Assembly (NCBI RefSeq): GCF_008801405.1
Contig: NZ_VZPV01000001.1
Coordinates: forward strand, 868,001 to 932,000
Direction of reading: 5' to 3'
DNA from: Ralstonia insidiosa
Lineage (GTDB): Bacteria; Pseudomonadota; Gammaproteobacteria; Burkholderiales; Burkholderiaceae
DNA length: 64,000 nucleotides
Part shown: in pieces, positions 34,009-43,047 of the stretch
Layout: the number at the start of each line of letters is the position of its first letter
How positions within the stretch are numbered: the first letter of the stretch is position 1
Translations under genes and position numbers: made by a program
Notes under the pieces: generated by a model
The model's input: the letters and a program-made list of their open reading frames with translations, nothing else
Database searches by the model: none
Told to the model about the DNA's origin: nothing

Positions 34009-34959
34009 TTATTCAGCAAACAGCGACATGATCGAGTCGCCACGCACGATGCGGGTGAAGGTCTCGGCCAGCAGCGGGGCGGTCGAGAGCTGGCGGATCT
34101 TGCCGCACTTGATGGCGTCTTCGCGCAGCGGGATGGTGTCGGTCACGACCACTTCGTCGAGCGCCGAGTCTGCGATGCGAGCGGCTGCGCCACCTGACAG
34201 CACCGGGTGCGTGCAGTACGAGAACACTTGCTTGGCACCGCGTTCCTTGAGCACCTGGGCGGCTTTGCACAGCGTGCCGCCGGTATCGATCATGTCATCC
34301 ATGATCACGCAGTTGCGGCCTTCGACTTCACCGATGATGTTCATCACCTCGGCCACGTTGGCCTTGGGGCGGCGCTTGTCGATGATGGCGAGGTCGGTGT
34401 TGAGTTGCTTGGCGAGTGCACGGGCACGCACCACGCCACCGACGTCCGGTGACACCACCAGCAGATCGCTGTAGTTCTTCTTGCGCAGGTCTTCGAGCAG
34501 AACGGGCGACGCGTAGATGTTGTCGACCGGGATATCGAAGAAACCTTGGATCTGGTCAGCGTGGAGGTCCATCGTCAGCACGCGCTCGACGCCGGCGACT
34601 TCCAGCATGTTGGCCACGACCTTGGCCGTGATGGCCACACGCGCCGAACGCGGGCGGCGATCCTGGCGGGCATAGCCGAAGTAGGGGATGGCAGCCGTGA
34701 TGCGGCGGGCGGATGCGCGCTTGAGCGCATCGACCATCACCATCAGTTCCATCAGGTTGTCGTTGGTCGGGGCGCAGGTGGATTGCAGGATGAACACGTG
34801 CTTGCCGCGCACGTTCTCCTGAATCTCGACCTGAACTTCACCATCGGAGAATCGGCCGACGAGGGCCTTGCCGAGCGGGATGCCTAGGTGCTTGACGACA
34901 GCTTCGGCGAGTTTCGGGTTGGCGTTGCCGGTAAAAACCATCAAGCCTTCGCTGCTCAT
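34009..34959 (-). CDS. prs: Ribose-phosphate pyrophosphokinase
   Basis: Makes PRPP from ribose-5-phosphate and ATP (316 residues, the usual length). Signatures are RFSDGEVQVEIQENVRGK, YFGYARQDRRPRSARVAI and the PRPP-binding loop NCVIMDDMIDTGGTLCKAA. It lies between tRNA-Gln and rplY on the same strand, the order common in beta-proteobacteria. Confidence 0.98.
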   Translation of the reverse strand: MSSEGLMVFTGNANPKLAEAVVKHLGIPLGKALVGRFSDGEVQVEIQENVRGKHVFILQSTCAPTNDNLMELMVMVDALKRASARRITAAIPYFGYARQDRRPRSARVAITAKVVANMLEVAGVERVLTMDLHADQIQGFFDIPVDNIYASPVLLEDLRKKNYSDLLVVSPDVGGVVRARALAKQLNTDLAIIDKRRPKANVAEVMNIIGEVEGRNCVIMDDMIDTGGTLCKAAQVLKERGAKQVFSYCTHPVLSGGAAARIADSALDEVVVTDTIPLREDAIKCGKIRQLSTAPLLAETFTRIVRGDSIMSLFAE

Positions 34960-34988
34960 CGGGGCACCTGTTTTCGACTTCAGACGCG

Positions 34989-35012
34989 CCGGTTGGCTGA
35001 TACACCAACCGG
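34989..35012. other. Perfect 8-bp stem-loop between tRNA-Gln and prs
   Basis: CCGGTTGG (34989-34996) pairs with CCAACCGG (35005-35012) around CTGATACA. There is no following U-tract, so it is not a clear terminator. It lies in the 5' region of prs and might be a processing or stability element. Confidence 0.4.
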
Positions 35013-35040
35013 GCTATTGCTGGGAACTATAAGGAAGAAA

Positions 35041-35117
35041 TGGCAGGGGCGGAAGGATTCGAACCTACGCATGCCGGAATCAAAATCCGGTGCCTTAACC
35101 AGCTTGGCGACGCCCCT
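35041..35117 (-). tRNA. tRNA-Gln (anticodon UUG)
   Basis: A 77-base tRNA including encoded CCA. The acceptor stem AGGGGCG/CGCCCCT is perfect with discriminator G. The anticodon arm is CCGGA-TTTTGAT-TCCGG, giving UUG for glutamine, and the T loop is TTCGAAT. The T stem GTAGG/CCTTC has one T-T mismatch at its second pair. It lies between ispE and prs on the same strand. Confidence 0.95.
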
Positions 35118-35167
35118 ACACAACCGATCGGTTACTGCTTCCATTGCAGAAGCAATAACTGTAAACC

Positions 35168-36037
35168 TTACACAGCAAATCTCGCGAGCGGATGATGCGT
35201 CAGACCTGCCGCACATCGACCTTCCCACTCGGAAGGCACCTGATCCGCTACTGCTTGCGCATGCTCAACGTTATCGAACGGAGCAAACACACAGGCACCG
35301 GATCCGGTCATTCTTGCCAGAGGGCTGAACTGTCTTAGCCAGGCAAGTGCTCGGGCGATTTCGCCGTATTTCCTTTCCGCCACCGCTTGCAGATCGTTGC
35401 GACCGTAAGCGAAAACAATTTGTTGGTCAGGAAAGTCCGTAATTATGGTGAGTGGCGTGTTACGTGTCAACCCCTCATCGGAAAAAATTGCGGGGGTGGG
35501 TACGTGGACGCGTGGATGGATGACCACGAACGCTGCTGGCGGCAGCGTGACGGGCGTGAGTTCTTCACCGATGCCCTCGGCAAAAGCGTTCTGGCCGAAC
35601 ACGAAGAAGGGCACGTCGGCACCCAGCTTCAGGCCCAGCGCCATCAGCGTCGTACGAGGCAGATCGAGGCCCCACAGGTGGTTGAGCGCGAGCAGCGTGG
35701 TGGCTGCGTCGGACGAGCCGCCACCAATGCCACCGCCCATCGGCAGGCGTTTTTCGATGGCGATGTCGGCGCCGTAGGTGCAGCCAGTTTCCGCTTGCAG
35801 CAGGCGTGCGGCGCGCATCACGAGGTCTTCGTCGGCCGGTACGCCGGGCACGTCGGTGGTGCGGGCGAGGCGGCCGTCTGCGCGTCGCGAGAAGTGCAAC
35901 GTGTCGCACCAGTCGATGAGCTGGAAGACCGTTTGCAGCAGGTGGTAGCCGTCGGGCCGTCGGCCGACCACGTGCAGGAACAGATTGAGCTTGGCGGGCG
36001 CCGGGCAGTCGCGCAGTTCGGTGGGTGCGGAGGTCAT
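35168..36037 (-). CDS. ispE: 4-diphosphocytidyl-2-C-methyl-D-erythritol kinase
   Basis: A GHMP kinase of the MEP isoprenoid pathway (289 residues). It opens DCPAPAKLNLFLHVVGRRPDG, and the ATP-binding glycine-rich loop is LPMGGGIGGGSSDAATTLL. The C-terminal MTGSGACVFAPF is typical. It follows lolB on the same strand, so TPR protein, lolB, ispE, tRNA-Gln and prs run in one direction. Confidence 0.96.
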   Translation of the reverse strand: MTSAPTELRDCPAPAKLNLFLHVVGRRPDGYHLLQTVFQLIDWCDTLHFSRRADGRLARTTDVPGVPADEDLVMRAARLLQAETGCTYGADIAIEKRLPMGGGIGGGSSDAATTLLALNHLWGLDLPRTTLMALGLKLGADVPFFVFGQNAFAEGIGEELTPVTLPPAAFVVIHPRVHVPTPAIFSDEGLTRNTPLTIITDFPDQQIVFAYGRNDLQAVAERKYGEIARALAWLRQFSPLARMTGSGACVFAPFDNVEHAQAVADQVPSEWEGRCAAGLTHHPLARFAV

Positions 36038-36055
36038 GGTGAGGCGATGACGACG

Positions 36056-36667
36056 TTACTGGTCTAGCACGAGCCGCACCGTGAGCGGTCCGTTGGTGCC
36101 CTGCGGGCGGTCGAGATCGAGCCGGCGGATGCGCGCGTCGGCGGAGGTGTCGTCCGTCCAGGCGACGTAGTGCACGGTCCAGCCGTTCTGTTCGATGGTT
36201 TCGGGCCGCGATTGCGCGTCGCGTGCCACGCGCGCCGGCGTGCCGGGGGCAGGGCGGGCGCGCAGCCAGTCCCGCAGGCCGGACACCGGCAGCGAGAAGC
36301 CGAGCGCATCCTGCATCAGCGTGTCGACTTCAGGTGCGTGGCGCGGCGGCTGGTTGGGCAACTCAAGCGTGGCGCCCTGATTGTTCTGGCTGACCACCGC
36401 CAGCGTCTGGCCCAGCGGCGACATCAGCTCAAGCTGCACATCGGTGCCGCGCTCGCGCCACAGGAAGCTGCCCACCGCACTTTGTTCGGCGTTGCCTTGC
36501 GTGTAGCGCGCCGAGAACCGGCCCTGATAGCGCGTGATTGTCGTGTCGTTGTCTTGCGCGCCGGCGAACAGGTCGTTGGCCGGGCGCACGCTTGCGCAGC
36601 CGGCGAACAGCGCGCAACTCGCGCCCAGCACCAAAGCGCCGAGCGCGCGGGAAAACTGCAGCGTCAT
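36056..36667 (-). CDS. lolB: Outer-membrane lipoprotein LolB
   Basis: Receives lipoproteins from LolA and inserts them in the outer membrane (203 residues). A lipoprotein signal ends in ALFAGC (Cys about residue 23). RYQGRFSARYTQ and the later LPVSGLRDWLRARP are LolB features. The ATG at 36667 overlaps the stop of the upstream TPR gene (TGATG), indicating coupled translation. Upstream codons in this frame lie within the TPR gene and are rejected. Confidence 0.9.
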   Translation of the reverse strand: MTLQFSRALGALVLGASCALFAGCASVRPANDLFAGAQDNDTTITRYQGRFSARYTQGNAEQSAVGSFLWRERGTDVQLELMSPLGQTLAVVSQNNQGATLELPNQPPRHAPEVDTLMQDALGFSLPVSGLRDWLRARPAPGTPARVARDAQSRPETIEQNGWTVHYVAWTDDTSADARIRRLDLDRPQGTNGPLTVRLVLDQ

Positions 36668-38604
36668 CAGTTCGCGCTCACGGGAACGTCGGGAATCGGC
36701 TGGCCGAAGCGGCGCAGCGTGTCGCGCAGGGTGTTGTCGTTGATGTCGAGCTTGGACGCTTCCGTCCAGATTTTGCGGGCATCGTCCTGCTTGCCCGATT
36801 GCCACAGCACTTCACCCAGGTGGGCGCCAATCTCGGCTTGCGGCGCGGAGCTCCATGCCTTGCGCAGGATGTCGGTGGCGGCCGGCAGATCGCCGCGGCG
36901 GTATTTGACCCAGCCCAGGCTGTCAGCAATGTAGGGGTCGCCCGGCGCCAGGGAAACGGCCTTCTCCAGCAACTCCTGCGCTTCCTGCAGGCGCACGTTG
37001 CGATCGGCCAGCGAGTAGCCGAGTGCGTTGTAGCCGATGGCCTGGCCGGGGCGCAGGTCGATCACCTTGCGCAGCAGCGTTTCCATGTTGTCGTAGTGGC
37101 CGTCGTGCTCTTCGAGCATGGCCAGTTGGTATGTGTACTCAACGTTGTCCGGGTCGTTTTTCAGCAGCTCGTTGACGCGGGCACGGGCGCGGCCAAAGGC
37201 CTTGGCGTCCATCAGCATGCCGATCTCGGCCTGGCGGATGCCGTCCATCAGGGCTTGGCGGCGCGGGCCGTCGGGAATGTCTTCCGAGTCGGCAACGAGT
37301 TCGTCGAAGGCCTGTTGCGCTTCGTCGATGCGGCGCAGCTTGCCAAGCAATTGGCCGCGCTTGATGCCGGCTGCGAGTGCGGTCTGGCCGTCAGCGTCGC
37401 CGTTGGCCGAGCCGGTGATCTTGTCGACCCAGGCCAGTGCGCCGGCGTAGTCGTGCCTTTCCTCGGCGAGCTGGGCGAGGCCCTGATAGCCAGGTTCGGG
37501 GCTCAGCGTGGTCGATTTAGCCGTTGCCGCGAGGTATTCCTTCAGGTAGCGCTCGGCGGCGTCGTACTGGCGCTGCTGCAGTGTCAGCAGGCCCAGTGCC
37601 AGCGTGATGCGCGCATCGTTGGGGGCGATCTTCTTGAGTGCCTCGAATTCGCCGCGGGCCTTGTCTTGCTGATCGCGCACGAGGTACATGCGGGCGAGCG
37701 CCAGATGGCCGTCGATGGAGGCGGGCGCGGCCTTCAGGAAGGTGCGCAGGCCGGCGATGGCGGCATCGGGGTCATCATCGGCGCGCAGCTCGGCGGCCAG
37801 GATGGCGGCGTCTTCATAGCTGGGACGCAGCTTGAGGGCGGTGTCCAGTTCCGACAGCCCACCCGGTACATCCTTGGCGACGACCTTGGCGCGTGCCAGG
37901 GCCAGGTGCGTCTCAGGGCGCTGCATGTCGTGCGAGGCGATGCGCTGCAGCGCGGCCACGGCGCCGACGGGGTCGGTGCTCTTGGACATCTGCTGCTGCA
38001 GCTGCAGGATGGCGTCGGCGCGTTGGCCGGGCGACACCTTGTTCAGTTGCGCCTGCAGCATCGGCTCGACTTCCGACCACTTGCCCGTGGCGACCAGCAG
38101 GAGCTGCTGCACCTGGCGCGCCGGCATGGAGGTCGGCGACAGCTCGACCCACAGCCGCGAGGCGGTCAGCGCCTGCGCGGGCGAGCGGGTCAGGAAGGCG
38201 ATTTCAGTCGCGCGCTGGGCGAAGCGCGGGTCGCGCGTGTCTTGCGCCAGATCCAGGTAGGTGCGGTATGCCGGCTCGACCAGCCCACGCTGCAGCGAGA
38301 TTTCCGACGCCAGCACGCGGTACATGATGTCTTGGTCGAGTGCGATCGACGGCAGATCGGTGCGCTCCGAACTCAGCAGGCCACCACGGGGGCGCGAGCG
38401 CTCGAGCGTGATGGTGGGGCGGTTGCCGGTGCCGCCTTCCTGTGCTGCCTGGGCGATCAGCGGGGCTGCGGTAGTTGGGTGTGCCGCCCATGCCGGCAGG
38501 CTTGCCAGTCCTCCCGCAATCAGCGAGGCGAGCAGGATCGCTCGGCTGCGCGGAAATCGCCGCGGGCGTTGCATCGCTGGCGAACGGGAGAAAGCGTGGG
38601 GCAT
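36667..38604 (-). CDS. TPR-repeat exported protein
   Basis: A 645-residue protein with an N-terminal signal (about residues 20-42, ending AWAAHP) and many tetratricopeptide repeats, clearest from about residue 180 to the end (for example GYNALGYSLADRNVRLQEA and PYIADSLGWVKYRRGDLPA). Such proteins upstream of lolB are usual in this group, and a role in envelope assembly is inferred from the neighbour. An internal ATG at 38574 (MQRPRRFPRS) is an alternative start. Divergent from mutM across a 100-base gap with a perfect dyad. Confidence 0.85.
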   Translation of the reverse strand: MPHAFSRSPAMQRPRRFPRSRAILLASLIAGGLASLPAWAAHPTTAAPLIAQAAQEGGTGNRPTITLERSRPRGGLLSSERTDLPSIALDQDIMYRVLASEISLQRGLVEPAYRTYLDLAQDTRDPRFAQRATEIAFLTRSPAQALTASRLWVELSPTSMPARQVQQLLLVATGKWSEVEPMLQAQLNKVSPGQRADAILQLQQQMSKSTDPVGAVAALQRIASHDMQRPETHLALARAKVVAKDVPGGLSELDTALKLRPSYEDAAILAAELRADDDPDAAIAGLRTFLKAAPASIDGHLALARMYLVRDQQDKARGEFEALKKIAPNDARITLALGLLTLQQRQYDAAERYLKEYLAATAKSTTLSPEPGYQGLAQLAEERHDYAGALAWVDKITGSANGDADGQTALAAGIKRGQLLGKLRRIDEAQQAFDELVADSEDIPDGPRRQALMDGIRQAEIGMLMDAKAFGRARARVNELLKNDPDNVEYTYQLAMLEEHDGHYDNMETLLRKVIDLRPGQAIGYNALGYSLADRNVRLQEAQELLEKAVSLAPGDPYIADSLGWVKYRRGDLPAATDILRKAWSSAPQAEIGAHLGEVLWQSGKQDDARKIWTEASKLDINDNTLRDTLRRFGQPIPDVPVSAN

Positions 38605-38634
38605 GGTCTTGAAGCTCCGGAAGGTGTTCAGGGC

Positions 38635-38656
38635 ATTGTAGCCTGACCGCTACAAT
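38635..38656. promoter_or_regulatory. Perfect 22-base dyad between the TPR gene and mutM
   Basis: ATTGTAGC (38635-38642), CTGACC, GCTACAAT (38649-38656). Each arm contains a -10-like TACAAT on its own strand, but neither has a good -35 at the right distance. It is best read as a possible operator in the divergent intergenic region. Confidence 0.45.
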
Positions 38657-38704
38657 CGCCCGCATCGTAAAAAAGGTTGGAGCAGCACATGCGACGGAGG
38701 TTCG

Positions 38705-39568
38705 ATGCCTGAGTTGCCAGAGGTGGAAGTCACCCGCCTGGGTTTGCTACCGCATATTACGGGGCGACGTATCGTGCGCGCGGTGGTGCGCCATCACGGG
38801 CTTCGCTGGCCGGTCGATCCTGCCTTGCCAGCGTTGCTCGCCGGTTTGACCGTCACGCGCCTGTTGCGCCGTGGCAAGTATCTGCTGATCGAATGCATGC
38901 CCGACGCGGGCCACGCCGATACCGCTGGCGGCTGGCTGCTGATCCACCTCGGCATGACCGGTACCCTGCGTGTGCTGGAGAGCCCGGTTTCACCCGGCCC
39001 GCACGATCACGTGGACCTTGAACTGGTCGACGCAACCGGCGTGCCGATCACGCTGCGCTATCGTGATCCGCGCCGTTTTGGTGCCGTGCTCTGGCACCCC
39101 GGTGATGAAGCCGGGTTGGCCGAGCACCCGTTGCTGCGCAACCTTGGCATCGAGCCCTTCGATGCGCGTTTCGACGGCGATTGGATGTACACCCGCACGC
39201 GCGGGCGCAGCGTCGCCATCAAATCGGCGCTGCTGGCGGGCAACATCGTGGTTGGCGTGGGCAACATCTACTGCTCGGAAAGCTTGTTCAGGGCCGGCAT
39301 CCGGCCTACCACGGCAGCCGGCCGCATCAGCCGGCCGCGCTACGCCGCGCTGGCCGACGCCGTTCGTGCCACGCTGGCTGACGCCATCGCCCGGGGTGGC
39401 AGCACGCTGCGCGATTTTGTTGGTTCCGACGGCCAGAGCGGGTATTTCCAGCTCGATGCGTTTGTGTACGACCGGGCCGGTCTGCCATGCCGTGTGTGCG
39501 GCACACCGATCCGCCAGATCGTCCAGGGCCAGCGCTCCACGTTCTATTGCCCGACCTGCCAGCGCTGA
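38705..39568 (+). CDS. mutM: Formamidopyrimidine-DNA glycosylase
   Basis: Removes 8-oxoguanine and FaPy lesions from DNA (287 residues). It starts MPELPEVE, where Pro2 is the catalytic nucleophile and Glu3 the partner acid. The lysine and helix-two-turn-helix lie in KSALLAGNIVVGVGNIYCSE. The C-terminal zinc finger is formed by CRVCG and CPTCQR. GGAGG lies 4 bases before the ATG. It shares a locus with mutY, which acts on the same lesion, with one GTPase gene between. Confidence 0.97.
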   Translation: MPELPEVEVTRLGLLPHITGRRIVRAVVRHHGLRWPVDPALPALLAGLTVTRLLRRGKYLLIECMPDAGHADTAGGWLLIHLGMTGTLRVLESPVSPGPHDHVDLELVDATGVPITLRYRDPRRFGAVLWHPGDEAGLAEHPLLRNLGIEPFDARFDGDWMYTRTRGRSVAIKSALLAGNIVVGVGNIYCSESLFRAGIRPTTAAGRISRPRYAALADAVRATLADAIARGGSTLRDFVGSDGQSGYFQLDAFVYDRAGLPCRVCGTPIRQIVQGQRSTFYCPTCQR

Positions 39569-39820
39569 GGCGGCTTTCCAAGCGATTTGCCCGTCATTTC
39601 GCAAGGTTTTCAAAGGGGGGTGACGGGCTGACGATGGCATCCCGCAACACTTGGCTGCCCGGCCCGGACAAGTCGGCGGAAAGTTCTCCCGGAACCTGTT
39701 GGTTCCCTGTATCGTTCCACCTAAATTTGTGCATTTCTGTGCCGTAATGGGCGGTAACAGCGATGCCGAGGGGGCGCGCGCATTTGCATGGTCGGGGCGC
39801 GCACAAAATAAGACAGAACG

Positions 39821-41773
39821 ATGAATAACACACTGAGCACACAGTTCGAGCAGTACGGTACCTGGCGCGCTTCGGTACTGCAGTCGGTGGGAGAATTCCA
39901 GGACTGGCTGCAAGCCCAGGAGCTGTACGACGCCCAGGCCGATATGCGCGCCCAGCGCATTCGCGGCGTCCTGCGCAGCGACAAGCTCAAGGTCGCTTTC
40001 ATTGCCGAGTTCTCTCGCGGCAAGAGCGAGCTGATCAACGCCATCTTTTTTGCAGACTTTGGCCGCCGCATTCTGCCGTCGTCGGCGGGCCGGACCACGA
40101 TGTGTCCGACCGAGCTGATGTACGACGAAAGCTACCCGCCGTCGATCCGTCTGCTGCCGATCGAGACGCGCCTGCATGACGCCTCGACCGCTGACTTCCG
40201 TGACGCCGGCAGCCACTGGCTGTCGGTGCCGCTCGATCCGTCGTCGCCCGAGGGCATGCTCGAAGCGTTCCGCCATGTGGTGGAAACCGTGCGTGTGCCC
40301 AAGGAAGAGGCGGAACAACTGGGCTTGTACAACGACGCCGATCCGGACGCCGCCTTCTCGGTGGATGCCGCCGGTACGGTGGAAGTGTCGAAGTGGCGCC
40401 ACGCGATCATCAATTTCCCGCACCCGATGCTCAAGCAGGGTCTGGTGATCCTGGATACGCCGGGCCTGAACGCCATCGGTACCGAGCCAGAACTGACGCT
40501 GCGCCTGATTCCGGATGCGCACGTCGTTGTGTTTGTGCTGGCGGCCGATGCCGGCGTGACCAAGAGCGACCTGGAGCTGTGGCGCTCGCACGTGGGCGGT
40601 GGCCAGCGCAAGGGCTGCATCGCCGTGCTCAACAAGGTCGATGGCCTGTGGGACCCGCTCAAGACCGAGCAGGAAATCGAGAACGAAGTCAGCCGCCAGA
40701 TCATGACCACGGCGCAGGTGCTCGATATCGATGTCGAGCGCGTGTATCCGGTGTCCGCGCAGAAGGGCTTGCTGGCCAAGGTCAGTCAAGATCATGAGCT
40801 GCTGGCCAAGAGCCGTCTGCCGGAACTGGAGTCGGTGCTGTCGGATCAACTGATCCCGCAGCGTCGCGAGATCGTCACGGAACAAGTGCAACTGGCGGTG
40901 AAGGACATGGCCGCCGGTGCGCAGCAACTCCTGCAGATGCGCCGTCGCGATATCGTCGAGCAGTTGTTCGAGCTGCGCGGCCTGCGCGGCAAGAACCACA
41001 CGATGGTCAAGCACATGCTGATGCGCGTGCAGGGCGAGAAGGAAGAGTTCGAGCAGAGCATCGCCAAGTTCCAGGCGCTGCGCACGGTGTTCGGCCGCCA
41101 CAGCGCGGAGATCATCAAGAGCGTGCAGCTCAAGCAGATCCGCTCGACCATGCGTGAAGCGCGCGAGAAGATGAAAGAGCGCGTGTTCTCGCGCGGCCTG
41201 CGTGATGACATGGACAAGCTGTTCGGCCACCTGACCGGCCTGGTGCGCGATGCGGCTAGCCGCATCGACCAACTGCACCAGATGGTCGACGGCATGTACA
41301 AGAAGTTCAACGCGGAGCACGGTTTCACGCTGTCGCCGCCGCTGCGCTTCCTGGGCACGCGCTACGACGCCGACTTGAAAGAGACGCTGATGCTCGCGCA
41401 CAACCACTTTGGCGCGTTCAGCTTCCTGACCCGTCCGAAGCCGCAACTCGTGCACGGCGCGTTCTCGACGGTGGCCAGCCGCGTGCTGGATACCTTCCAG
41501 GACATGAACCGCGACATCGAGATCTGGCTGAAGTCGGTCATGACGCCGCTCGAAGCACAGGTGCGCGATCACCAGAAGCAGTTGCGCAAGCGCGTCGATT
41601 CGATCGAGCGCATCCACGAGGCCACTGACACGCTGGAGGCGCGTATCGCCGAGCTTGAGGCGCTGCTTAATACGCTCGACGAGCGCAGTGGCACGATCGC
41701 CCAGTACACCGATCGCATCCTTGCGGCGGGGACGCTTCTGGAACGGCACTCGCTCCACTCTGTCGCGGCTTGA
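39821..41773 (+). CDS. Dynamin-like GTPase
   Basis: A 650-residue large GTPase. The P-loop reads AEFSRGKSE (residues 62-70), the switch region includes GRTTMCPTE, G3 is DTPG (about residue 212), and G4 is NKVD (about residue 271). The rest (about 300-650) is largely helical, with predicted coiled coils such as RSTMREAREKMKERV and ATDTLEARIAELEALL. This fits a bacterial dynamin-like protein with a stalk, but no obvious membrane-spanning helix is seen. It lies between mutM and mutY, about 250 bases after mutM, and is closed by a terminator. Function unknown. Confidence 0.85.
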   Translation: MNNTLSTQFEQYGTWRASVLQSVGEFQDWLQAQELYDAQADMRAQRIRGVLRSDKLKVAFIAEFSRGKSELINAIFFADFGRRILPSSAGRTTMCPTELMYDESYPPSIRLLPIETRLHDASTADFRDAGSHWLSVPLDPSSPEGMLEAFRHVVETVRVPKEEAEQLGLYNDADPDAAFSVDAAGTVEVSKWRHAIINFPHPMLKQGLVILDTPGLNAIGTEPELTLRLIPDAHVVVFVLAADAGVTKSDLELWRSHVGGGQRKGCIAVLNKVDGLWDPLKTEQEIENEVSRQIMTTAQVLDIDVERVYPVSAQKGLLAKVSQDHELLAKSRLPELESVLSDQLIPQRREIVTEQVQLAVKDMAAGAQQLLQMRRRDIVEQLFELRGLRGKNHTMVKHMLMRVQGEKEEFEQSIAKFQALRTVFGRHSAEIIKSVQLKQIRSTMREAREKMKERVFSRGLRDDMDKLFGHLTGLVRDAASRIDQLHQMVDGMYKKFNAEHGFTLSPPLRFLGTRYDADLKETLMLAHNHFGAFSFLTRPKPQLVHGAFSTVASRVLDTFQDMNRDIEIWLKSVMTPLEAQVRDHQKQLRKRVDSIERIHEATDTLEARIAELEALLNTLDERSGTIAQYTDRILAAGTLLERHSLHSVAA

Positions 41774-41792
41774 TGCGAACGTTGCTCATGAG

Positions 41793-41818
41793 AAAGGCGC
41801 CTGCGGGCGCCTTTTTTG
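41793..41818 (+). terminator. Intrinsic terminator after the dynamin-like gene
   Basis: AAAGGCGCC (41793-41801) and GGCGCCTTT (41806-41814) form a perfect stem with a TGCG loop, followed by further T residues. Confidence 0.85.
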
Positions 41819-41875
41819 TTCTGGTAGGATCGCCGCCAGCGTGCGCTTTTCGCGCACCGCTTCTTCATCACACGC

Positions 41876-43024
41876 ATGACCGCCACCCCACGCCGCACCC
41901 GCCGACCCGCGCAACCTGCTCCCGCCTTGCCCTCGCTCCCTGACGATTTTGCCGTACGCGTGATCGCCTGGCAGCAGCGTCATGGCCGCCATCATCTGCC
42001 GTGGCAGAACACCGGCGACGCATATCGGACGTGGCTATCGGAGATCATGCTGCAGCAGACGCAGGTGACTGCCGTGCTGGGCTACTACGCGCGCTTCATC
42101 GAACGTTTCCCGACGGTGCAGGCACTGGCTGCCGCACCGGCTGATGACGTGATGGCTGCATGGGCGGGCCTCGGCTACTACACGCGCGCTCGCAACCTGC
42201 ATCGTTGCGCACAGATTGTGGTGGCCGAGCATGGCGGCCTCTTCCCGCGCGATCCCGAAGTATTGGCATCGCTGCCGGGCATTGGGCGCTCGACCGCCGC
42301 GGCCATCGCCGCGTTTTCGTATGGCGTGCGCGCGGCCATTCTCGATGGCAACGTCAAGCGCGTCTTCGCACGGGTGTTCGGCATCGACGGTTTTCCTGGC
42401 GACAAGCGTGTCGAAGACACCATGTGGCGCATCGCCGAAGCCGTGCTGCCATCGGCCGAAGGCATTCAGCCGTACACGCAGGGTTTGATGGATCTGGGCG
42501 CAACCGTCTGCACGCGCGGCAAGCCCGCGTGCCTGACCGGCGAGCGCGCGTGTCCGCTTGAATCGTTGTGCGAGGCGCGCAGCACCGACCGCGTGATGGC
42601 GCTGCCTGTGCCGCGTCCGCGCAAGGCGATTCCAGAGCGTGCTGCCACCATGGTGATCGCCCTGCACGGTGAGCGTGTGCTGCTACAGCGACGCCCGCAG
42701 CGCGGCATCTGGGGCGGGCTGTGGTCGTTGCCGCTGGTGGGGGAGATGGACGATGCGCTCGACGCGCATCCGTTGGACGTAGATGTCGTGCGCGACGCTG
42801 CGCAGGTCTACGGTACGGTCTCGGCCGTGGAAACCGCCGGTGCGCTCACGCACACCTTCACCCATTTTCGCTTGCACATGCACCTGCTGCGTGTGGACAT
42901 TGCCCAGCCCGTAGCGCTCGACGATGACTGGCGCTGGGTGCCGCTTGCGCAATTGAACTCGGTGGGATTGCCTGCGCCCGTGAAGCTGGCGCTGGAGACG
43001 TTGGTGCAGCCGAGCCTGATCTAA
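41876..43024 (+). CDS. mutY: Adenine DNA glycosylase MutY
   Basis: Removes adenine paired with 8-oxoguanine (382 residues). The catalytic domain has LPWQNTGDAYRTWLSEIMLQ with the catalytic Glu, the helix-hairpin-helix LPGIGRSTAAAIAAFSYG, and the Asp in AILDGNVKRV. The Fe-S cysteines are C212, C219, C226 and C232, spaced 6-6-5. The usual family spacing is 6-2-5, so there is a four-residue insertion. The C-terminal NUDIX-like domain (about 245-375) recognises 8-oxoG. Confidence 0.96.
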   Translation: MTATPRRTRRPAQPAPALPSLPDDFAVRVIAWQQRHGRHHLPWQNTGDAYRTWLSEIMLQQTQVTAVLGYYARFIERFPTVQALAAAPADDVMAAWAGLGYYTRARNLHRCAQIVVAEHGGLFPRDPEVLASLPGIGRSTAAAIAAFSYGVRAAILDGNVKRVFARVFGIDGFPGDKRVEDTMWRIAEAVLPSAEGIQPYTQGLMDLGATVCTRGKPACLTGERACPLESLCEARSTDRVMALPVPRPRKAIPERAATMVIALHGERVLLQRRPQRGIWGGLWSLPLVGEMDDALDAHPLDVDVVRDAAQVYGTVSAVETAGALTHTFTHFRLHMHLLRVDIAQPVALDDDWRWVPLAQLNSVGLPAPVKLALETLVQPSLI

Positions 43025-43047
43025 GCCTGAGCCCGGTTCCGGCAGCA

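Noticed and set aside
36538..38646. 702-codon open frame on the plus strand
   Set aside because: Antisense to the TPR protein and lolB. Gly/Val/Arg-rich with no recognisable motif.
38628..38663. Back-to-back sigma-70 promoters for mutM and the TPR gene
   Set aside because: TACAAT hexamers exist on both strands, but the -35 positions (TCAGGG and its counterpart) do not fit, so only a dyad is reported.
38990..41758. 922-codon open frame on the minus strand
   Set aside because: It lies antisense to mutM and the dynamin-like GTPase. Its translation is His/Arg/Gln-rich with no domain, as expected for the reverse frame of high-GC genes.
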